The notes under the pieces: generated by a model
The model's database searches: none
What the model saw: only the letters and a program-made list of their open reading frames with translations
What the model was told of the DNA's origin: nothing
Position numbers and translations under genes: made by a program
Origin: Prevotellaceae bacterium
GTDB lineage: Bacteria; Bacteroidota; Bacteroidia; Bacteroidales; UBA932
NCBI GenBank assembly: GCA_031259655.1
Contig: JAIRLF010000037.1
Span: 1-7,304, forward strand
DNA length: 7,304 nucleotides
Direction: 5' to 3'
Shown: positions 1 through 4,952 of the stretch, piece after piece
How positions within the stretch are numbered: the stretch's first letter is position 1
Layout of the letters: each line of letters starts with the position of its first letter

Positions 1-99
1 ATATTGCTTGCGCTGTTCATGGCTATAGTCGTCTGCGTCGGCGGACGGGTTTATAAAACAAGTCGCGAAAACCCGATTGATTCAATTCAAAAACTTTAA
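1..99 (+). CDS. C-terminal end of an unidentified membrane protein (5' truncated)
   Basis: Frame 1 is open from the window edge to a TAA at 97-99, giving 32 residues. The other two forward frames close earlier (stops at about 26-28 and 52-54). The visible part starts with a strongly hydrophobic stretch, ILLALFMAIVVCVGG, followed by a basic and polar tail, RVYKTSRENPIDSIQKL. This looks like a last transmembrane helix with a short soluble tail. The fragment is too short to assign a family. Because it ends 276 bases before the next gene and a separate promoter lies between, it is probably not in the same transcription unit as the GH3 fusion. Confidence 0.5.
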   Translation: MLLALFMAIVVCVGGRVYKTSRENPIDSIQKL

Positions 100-105
100 T
101 CAATC
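75..105. repeat. Inverted repeat over the stop codon of the upstream gene
   Basis: The arms GATTGATT (75-82) and AATCAATC (98-105) are exact reverse complements, separated by 15 bases, and the 3' arm overlaps the TAA at 97-99. A second copy of AATCAATC at 102-109 could serve as the alternative 3' arm. The stem is A/T-rich and no T-tract follows, so a role in termination or mRNA stability is only a possibility. Confidence 0.25.
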
Positions 106-228
106 AATCTTTGTAGAGGAGTACAGCAACGAAACAATCCGAAAAATTACGTCAATCCGGTTGTTTTCGCGTGTTTTTGTCTCTTGCTTTTTTAACGTTT
201 TTCGGGAAGCGGATAAAGATTTAAATAC

Positions 229-238
229 ATTCGCGAAT
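229..238. promoter_or_regulatory. Perfect palindrome ATTCGCGAAT, possible operator
   Basis: ATTCGCGAAT is a perfect 10-bp palindrome about 100 bases upstream of the predicted promoter of the GH3 fusion gene. Its CG-rich core stands out against A/T-rich flanks. Symmetry of this kind fits a dimeric regulator, but none is encoded in the window and only one copy is seen, so this is a candidate only. Confidence 0.25.
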
Positions 239-255
239 CGTTAGATATTAATTTC

Positions 256-274
256 TTAAGGATTTTATCCTTGA
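256..274. other. Hairpin upstream of the GH3 fusion promoter
   Basis: AAGGAT (258-263) and ATCCTT (267-272) pair perfectly around a TTT loop. One U.G and one U-A pair extend the stem to 8 bp in RNA (256-263 with 267-274). No T-run follows on the + strand, so it is a poor intrinsic terminator for the upstream gene. It lies about 65 bases before the -7 box and could be a DNA operator or a processing structure of a longer transcript. Confidence 0.35.
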
Positions 275-337
275 ATATTGTTCTATGTTTAAAAATTAAA
301 TAAAGTTAAAATTATTCACGATAAACAAATAAACTAT

Positions 338-345
338 TACCTTTG
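338..345 (+). promoter_or_regulatory. Bacteroidetes -7 box for the GH3 fusion / CAP lipoprotein unit
   Basis: TACCTTTG matches the Bacteroidetes sigma-ABfr -7 consensus TAnnTTTG exactly. A start of transcription around 350-352 would leave a leader of about 25 bases before the ATG at 376. The expected upstream TTTG (-33) is not clear: the sequence near 311-318 is ATTATTCA. The exact -7 match and its placement just before a long gene support it. Confidence 0.6.
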
Positions 346-375
346 TCCGCATGAAAATTGATTTAATAGCATACT

Positions 376-3300
376 ATGATTGCATGTATTAGAAGAAGTA
401 AAGTATTTTTTGTTTGTATTTTTTTTATTTTTGTTCACAAACTTGGCTCGACACCGGAAGATAGACATATAAGGAACACGAAATATATAGCAACCCCAAA
501 ATCGCCCGAAGAAGCGCGATGGGTCGATTCCGTAATGCTTACACTCAATTCGCGTGACCGTCTCGCTCAACTTTTCATGATGCCGGCATATTCGAATCTC
601 GACGAACGACACGAAAACTCGGTAAAAAAAGGAATTACCGATTATCATATCGGAGGATTGATATTCTTTCAAGGCACTCCCGAAAAACAGGCTGCATTGA
701 CGAACATGTATCAGTCTGCCTCGAAAATCCCGTTGATTATAAGCATGGATGCGGAATGGGGCGTAGGAATGAGGCTTAAGGACGTCATTGCATTCCCGCG
801 CCAAATGGCTTTAGGTTCAATCAGGGATAACAGTCTGATTTATGAGCTTGGAGCCGAAATCGCAAGGCAATGCAAACTCTTGGGCGTGCATATCAATTTC
901 GCGCCTGTGGTCGATGTCAACAACAATTCCGACAATCCGGTAATTAACTTCCGTTCGTTCGGCGAAAATCCTGCCGAAGTGTCGGCAAAAGGAATTGCCT
1001 TAATGGACGGGATGCAGGACAATGGCGTGATTGCCTGCGCAAAACATTGTCCCGGACATGGAGATACCGAGACCGATTCGCACAAACTGTTACCCGTCTT
1101 AGACCACTCGAAAGAACGGTTGGACTCAATAGAGTTCAAACCCTTCAAAAAACTGATAGACGGTGGAATAACAATGATAATGATAGGGCATCTCTATGCC
1201 AAATCGCTCGAAAACGCCAATGTCGAAGTTCCCGCTTCGATATCGGAAAGCGTAATACAGAAAATTTTGCGCGACGAAATGTCTTTCCGGGGTTTAGTCA
1301 TCAGTGACGCTTTAAATATGAACGGCGTAAAAAACTATGCCGGTAATAAAAATGTCGCTCTCGAAGCCCTCAAAGCCGGACACGATATTCTCCTGATGCC
1401 TTCGGATATCGAAAACAACATCCTCGCAATCGAAAAAGCTATCAAAAACGGAGAAATCGTTCAGGAAATCATCGACGAAAAATGCCGGAAAATCTTGACC
1501 GTCAAATATCGCACAGGATTAACAAAGTTTACCCCTCTGAATACAAAAAAAATCAGAGACAGACTTAATTCGCCTCAGGCGCATGCGTTGAGAAACAAAT
1601 TGGTCGAAAATTCCGTTATCCTCGTCAAAAACAAAGATAATATCCTGCCGTTAAAAGATATCGACAAACATCGATACGGCTATCTGGCTATCGGTGGGCT
1701 CGATATGGGGAACGCTTTTTCGGACAGGCTTTCGACGTATGCAAACATATCGGCAAAATGTGGAGTGTCCGCTATTCCTACTGCACAGGAAATCACTAAT
1801 ATCAGGAATAAATTCAACGACTGTGACGTGATAATAGCCGGATACCATGCAACAAACTCCAGCCCGTCCAAACAGTACGGCGTAAGTAAACAGGTTTTCG
1901 ATTTGTTGAAAAACATGCTGCCCGACAAGAAGATAGTCTTGGCTTATTTTGGCTCTCCTTATTTCATTTCGTATATCGAATCTCTGGATGTATATACAAG
2001 CGCCGCAATTATATCGCACGACAATGCCGACGAAGTCCAGGACAGAACGGCGCAAATGATATTCGGCGGGATACCTTTTGCGGGAAAAATGCCGATTACT
2101 GCCCGACAGTTTCACGAAGGTTACGGATTGGAGACCTTTAACTCCATACGGCTAAAATACATTCTCCCCGAAGAAGCAGGCATATCCCAACAATCGTTGA
2201 AAAGCATAGATTCGTTGGCGCTGGAAGGAATCAAACAAAAAGCTTTCCCCGGCTGTCAAGTGATAGCGGCTCACAGAGGCGAGGTGTTCTATTACAAAAC
2301 GTTTGGAAATCACACCTACGACAAGGCATCGCCGAAAGTCAAACCGACGGATGTTTACGATGTTGCATCGGTAACAAAAGTGGCGGCTACATTGCCGTTA
2401 GTGATGCGTATGGTCGATGAAAAAATAGTGGACATCAACAATTCCATAGACAACTATATTTCCATGCATTCGCACAGCAACAAGGGAAATCTGAGAATAA
2501 AGGATATACTGCTGCACCAGTCGGGATTGCCTTCGTGGACGCCTTTTCATTACAAATATTTTGTCACGCCCGACGGCAAACCGGCAATATCGAATAAAAA
2601 AACAGCAGAGTTTAACATCCCGATTCCGAAAGCCGGCAAATATCTGAAAAGCGGCTACAAATTAGACCAAAATTTCTTTTCGACCGAAAAGACGGCGGAA
2701 TTCACTTTGCCTGTTGCAAATAAATTGTACGGCTCTGCAAAATTACGCGAAAATATATATGCCGAAATGGATACTTGCGCTTTAATGAACGCTACGTATC
2801 GTTACAGCGACTTGGGATTCATCTACATGCAGCGTCTGATAGAATCGATGTACGAGATGCCGGAAGACAAACTGTCGCAGATATTGTTCTACGAGCCTCT
2901 CGGAATGACCCGTACGGGATATCTACCGTTAGAAAGGATTCCGACAAGCGAAATCCCTCCTACCGAAAACGACGCGTTCTTCAGAAAACAACTGCTACAG
3001 GGATATGTCCACGACCAGTCGGCTTCGTTGAGCGGCGGAGTGTCGGGACATGCCGGGCTGTTCAGCAATGCAAACGATTTGGTGAAGTTATACCAAATGT
3101 ATCTCAACGGAGGCGTCTATGGCGGAACACGTTACCTGACAGAGGAAACAATAGCCGAATTTACTGCCTGCGCCAACTGCAGACAGGGCAACAGACGAGG
3201 ACTTGGATTCGACAAAAAAGACCCCGACCGTAAGAAAAAAAGCCCTATCTGCGACGAAGCTTCACTGCAAAGTTACGGACATACGGGATTTACGGGTACA

Positions 3301-3492
3301 ATGGTCTGGATAGACCCCGAACGTGAATTGATTTTCATCTTCCTGTCGAACAGGATAAATCCTTCGACAGACAACAATAAACTGTCGAGACTTGGAACTC
3401 GCAGCGAAATTTTCGCAAGGCTTATACGGGCTGTCGACATGAAAAACAACTATCCGTTCAGTAATCAATTAGCAAATAATATAAAAAAGTAG
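376..3492 (+). CDS. Exported fusion: NagZ-type GH3 beta-N-acetylglucosaminidase plus AmiE/AmpC-type serine hydrolase
   Basis: This 1038-residue protein has two enzyme halves. Residues 1-25 look like a Sec signal or anchor: RRSK, then a hydrophobic run at 10-20, with no lipobox. Residues 45-385 are a GH3 barrel of the NagZ type. KHCPGHGDTETDSH (223-236) carries the Asp234-Ser-His236 acid/base dyad typical of NagZ, and VISDALNM contains the nucleophile Asp311. The usual Phe in KHFPGHG is Cys225. Residues 405-590 resemble the GH3 C-terminal sandwich. From about 597 to 1020 is a beta-lactamase-fold serine hydrolase with SVTK (665-668, Ser665 nucleophile), YSD (810-812) and HTG (969-971). By analogy with Bacillus subtilis NagZ and AmiE, the halves should remove GlcNAc and then release peptide from MurNAc outside the cytoplasm; the amidase assignment is inference, since the family also holds esterases and D,D-peptidases. 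The ATG at 376 is the first after an in-frame TAG (367-369). The next gene starts 3 bases after the stop. Confidence 0.9.
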   Translation: MIACIRRSKVFFVCIFFIFVHKLGSTPEDRHIRNTKYIATPKSPEEARWVDSVMLTLNSRDRLAQLFMMPAYSNLDERHENSVKKGITDYHIGGLIFFQGTPEKQAALTNMYQSASKIPLIISMDAEWGVGMRLKDVIAFPRQMALGSIRDNSLIYELGAEIARQCKLLGVHINFAPVVDVNNNSDNPVINFRSFGENPAEVSAKGIALMDGMQDNGVIACAKHCPGHGDTETDSHKLLPVLDHSKERLDSIEFKPFKKLIDGGITMIMIGHLYAKSLENANVEVPASISESVIQKILRDEMSFRGLVISDALNMNGVKNYAGNKNVALEALKAGHDILLMPSDIENNILAIEKAIKNGEIVQEIIDEKCRKILTVKYRTGLTKFTPLNTKKIRDRLNSPQAHALRNKLVENSVILVKNKDNILPLKDIDKHRYGYLAIGGLDMGNAFSDRLSTYANISAKCGVSAIPTAQEITNIRNKFNDCDVIIAGYHATNSSPSKQYGVSKQVFDLLKNMLPDKKIVLAYFGSPYFISYIESLDVYTSAAIISHDNADEVQDRTAQMIFGGIPFAGKMPITARQFHEGYGLETFNSIRLKYILPEEAGISQQSLKSIDSLALEGIKQKAFPGCQVIAAHRGEVFYYKTFGNHTYDKASPKVKPTDVYDVASVTKVAATLPLVMRMVDEKIVDINNSIDNYISMHSHSNKGNLRIKDILLHQSGLPSWTPFHYKYFVTPDGKPAISNKKTAEFNIPIPKAGKYLKSGYKLDQNFFSTEKTAEFTLPVANKLYGSAKLRENIYAEMDTCALMNATYRYSDLGFIYMQRLIESMYEMPEDKLSQILFYEPLGMTRTGYLPLERIPTSEIPPTENDAFFRKQLLQGYVHDQSASLSGGVSGHAGLFSNANDLVKLYQMYLNGGVYGGTRYLTEETIAEFTACANCRQGNRRGLGFDKKDPDRKKKSPICDEASLQSYGHTGFTGTMVWIDPERELIFIFLSNRINPSTDNNKLSRLGTRSEIFARLIRAVDMKNNYPFSNQLANNIKK

Positions 3493-3495
3493 ATT

Positions 3496-4437
3496 ATGAA
3501 AATTACGAAATTGTTTTCGGTATTTATCGTGTGTTCGATGTTTTTGGTTTCGTGTAACGACGACGCACCCGGTACGATAGACCCCTTATACGACAATGTG
3601 CCGAACATAGCCGGCTGCACGCCGGGCTCTTTGTCGAAAGCGGAAAAACTGAAAGTCCTGACTTATATAAACAGCGTGAGAGCAACGCATAATCTGCCTG
3701 CTGTTGTGTATGACAGTACAACGACAAGAGAAAGACTCGCTCAGGAAGCCGCTTTGATTGGGGCGGCAAATGGCAGTATCTCGGAAAATATAGCAGAATC
3801 GGACGAATGCTATTCGGCAAACGCCGCTTCGGAATGTCGCAATGGAAATCGCAGCCTCTGGGGGAACGCATCTTCGAAATGGCCTTCGTCCGAAATCCAC
3901 ATAAACGATTGGTTGACCGAATTAGATTCTACCGGATTAAATTCCGGCAAGATAAATAATCGCCGCCGTTTATTAGACCCATTCCTTCAGTCCGTCACCT
4001 TCGGAAGAGTCATCGGCGCTCCGAAAAAAGGCGAATTTAAATATGTCTCTTCGGCAGTGTTGTTGACCGGATACAAATATGTCGACCTCAGTAGTTTTCA
4101 AGCGGAATATATCGCTTACCCGCAAGGAAATTACAGCGCCAAACTTTTCGACCCCAAATCGTTCCTGAGCTTTTCGGTTCTTTACGACAAATCGGTGAAA
4201 TCAAACAATAGCATCCCGTTTATCGATTTTTCCGAGACTACGGTCGAAGTCAGCGCCGGAACACAGAAATTGGATATAGTCGAAGGCGTTTACGATTACA
4301 ACAATGTCGGATTACCAAACAACCTCCGATGGAAAGTACAGGGACTTGCGAAAAATGTTTCTTATACCGTTAAAATTGACAATGTCAAGGTGGGCGGAGA
4401 AATAAAAAATTACGAATATACGTTCGTTTTTAAATGA
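3496..4437 (+). CDS. CAP-domain (SCP/PR1-like) lipoprotein, predicted surface-exposed
   Basis: The 313-residue product begins with a clear lipoprotein signal: a Lys-bearing start, a hydrophobic core, and lipobox LVSC with the lipidated Cys20. The next residues, NDDAPG, put two acidic residues at +2/+3 after Cys, which resembles the Bacteroidetes lipoprotein export signal for surface display. Residues about 50-210 match bacterial CAP domains: INSVRATHNLPAVVYD near the start, HINDWLTELD (135-144), and NNRRRLLDPFLQSVTFGRV (154-172), which corresponds to the family's GHRRWLLDP-type segment. Asn155 stands where the CAP cavity His normally is, and Arg158 where Trp is common, so classic metal or His-dependent chemistry may be lost. 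Residues about 215-313 are beta-rich and could be an Ig-like domain. The start is 3 bases after the GH3 fusion stop, so the two genes are probably co-transcribed. The molecular function of bacterial CAP lipoproteins is generally unknown. Confidence 0.75.
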   Translation: MKITKLFSVFIVCSMFLVSCNDDAPGTIDPLYDNVPNIAGCTPGSLSKAEKLKVLTYINSVRATHNLPAVVYDSTTTRERLAQEAALIGAANGSISENIAESDECYSANAASECRNGNRSLWGNASSKWPSSEIHINDWLTELDSTGLNSGKINNRRRLLDPFLQSVTFGRVIGAPKKGEFKYVSSAVLLTGYKYVDLSSFQAEYIAYPQGNYSAKLFDPKSFLSFSVLYDKSVKSNNSIPFIDFSETTVEVSAGTQKLDIVEGVYDYNNVGLPNNLRWKVQGLAKNVSYTVKIDNVKVGGEIKNYEYTFVFK

Positions 4438-4440
4438 GAA

Positions 4441-4456
4441 GACTTTTGTAAAAGTT
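4441..4456. other. Short hairpin just after the CAP gene
   Basis: ACTTTT (4442-4447) and AAAAGT (4450-4455) form a perfect inverted repeat 4 bases after the CAP stop codon, with one more G.U pair possible at 4441/4456. The position suits a 3' end structure, but the stem is A/T-rich and is followed by TCAACCACA rather than a T-run, so it is at best a weak terminator or an RNA-stabilising hairpin. Confidence 0.3.
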
Positions 4457-4510
4457 CAACCACATACGTTATAGCCGTCAGACATTCGTTCGGCAAAAGG
4501 TTTAGATGAC

Positions 4511-4677
4511 CTTCCGACAAAGTAAGAAAGCTGTCGCAACGCTGCGGGAGACTTCCGGCAAAGTAAGAAAGCGCCTCGTAAGGCTGCGGGAGACTTCCGG
4601 CAAAGTAAGAAAGCGCCTCGTAAGGCTGCGAGAGACTTCCAGCAAAGTAAGAAAGCGTCTCGTAAGGCTGCGACTGG
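4511..4677. repeat. Four-copy tandem repeat with a 42-bp period
   Basis: Units begin with CTTCC at 4511, 4552, 4594 and 4636; the first is 41 bases and the next two 42. Units 2 and 3 differ at a single base (G to A near the end), unit 4 differs at a few positions, and unit 1 is the most diverged in its middle. Each unit contains CAAAGTAAGAAAGC, then GCCT-CGTA-AGGC, which folds as a small hairpin in units 2 and 3. In unit 4 the C-to-T change still pairs as U.G in RNA. The junctions 4543-4560 and 4585-4602 form a second imperfect hairpin (TGCgGGA/TCCgGCA). Because 42 is a multiple of three, both strands stay open: + strand units read RETSGKVRKRLVRL and minus strand units read SRSLTRRFLTLPEV. 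There are no unique spacers, so it is not a CRISPR. I regard it as non-coding repeat DNA. Confidence 0.9.
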
Positions 4678-4861
4678 AAATCTTACTGAGGAAAATGTTT
4701 GCCGCTTCTTTGAGGTCGGCGCTGCTATAGTCGCCTACACCGATTAACCTGTTATTTTTCACATCGGTAAAGTATTTTAGATGCAATATTCTTGCCTTTC
4801 AGAAAATATTTCCCGATATTTTTTTCGTCATAACAATTTTATTAGATGAGTATTACAATGT

Positions 4862-4884
4862 TATTGCAGATATAAAAAGCAATA
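4862..4884. promoter_or_regulatory. Inverted repeat upstream of the GH92 promoter
   Basis: TATTGC (4862-4867) and GCAATA (4879-4884) are exact reverse complements with an 11-base A/T-rich spacer. The repeat ends 27 bases upstream of the -7 box, about where a regulator would bind near the -33 region or just above it. No regulator gene is present in the window. Confidence 0.3.
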
Positions 4885-4911
4885 TTAATCATCGGTATTG
4901 AAAAAAATAGT

Positions 4912-4919
4912 TAATTTTG
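4912..4919 (+). promoter_or_regulatory. Bacteroidetes -7 box for the GH92 mannosidase gene
   Basis: TAATTTTG is an exact match to TAnnTTTG. Initiation near 4925 would give a leader of about 28 bases to the ATG at 4953, close to the leader length predicted for the GH3 fusion gene. No clean TTTG is found 19-21 bases upstream. An ATGTAA start-stop pair (4933-4938) lies in the leader and is probably incidental. Confidence 0.6.
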
Positions 4920-4952
4920 AGCCGTATTTTTTATGTAAAATTGATTTAGTAA

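Larger units (their letters stand above)
4410..4838 (-). pseudogene. Possible frameshifted gene relic on the minus strand
   Basis: Three minus-strand pieces in different frames read like one decayed protein. Piece A (4838 to 4752) gives DEKNIGKYFLKGKNIASKI before its stop. Piece B (open 4786 to 4502) begins YFTDVKNNRLIGVGDYSS and ADLKEAANIFLSKISS, then runs into the 42-bp repeats as SRSLTRRFLTLPEV units. Piece C (4532 to 4410) reads LTLSEGHLNLLPNECLTA, then ITYVVELLQKSSHLK, ending in a TAA that overlaps the CAP gene. Joining A to B needs a single-base shift near 4770. Joining B to C needs one base restored in the first repeat unit, which is 41 rather than 42 bases long. I recognise no family. 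The pieces are short and could be open by chance, so this is a hypothesis. Confidence 0.28.

Noticed and set aside
22..41. GCTATAGTCG shared between the window start and 4724-4733
   Set aside because: Only 10 bases match exactly and similarity fades quickly. One lies in a coding tail and the other in the relic region, so it is best explained by chance.
106..113. AATCTTTG as an additional promoter box
   Set aside because: The first base deviates from TAnnTTTG, and no gene starts within a reasonable distance downstream.
1651..2115. 154-codon minus-strand open frame
   Set aside because: It is fully antisense to the GH3 fusion in a region with good coding character on the + strand, and its translation shows no recognisable features.
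4511..4677. CRISPR array
   Set aside because: The whole 42-bp unit repeats without unique spacers, and no cas genes are present.
4506..4730. 74-codon + strand frame of basic 14-residue repeats
   Set aside because: It is produced by the 42-bp repeat staying in frame. It has no promoter or non-repeat domain, and repeat DNA with a period divisible by three gives such frames on either strand.
4801..4824. A/T-only stem followed by T's, resembling an intrinsic terminator
   Set aside because: The stem AGAAAATAT/ATATTTTTT contains no G-C pair, so it would be unstable. The T's are part of the stem and of a generally A/T-rich stretch.
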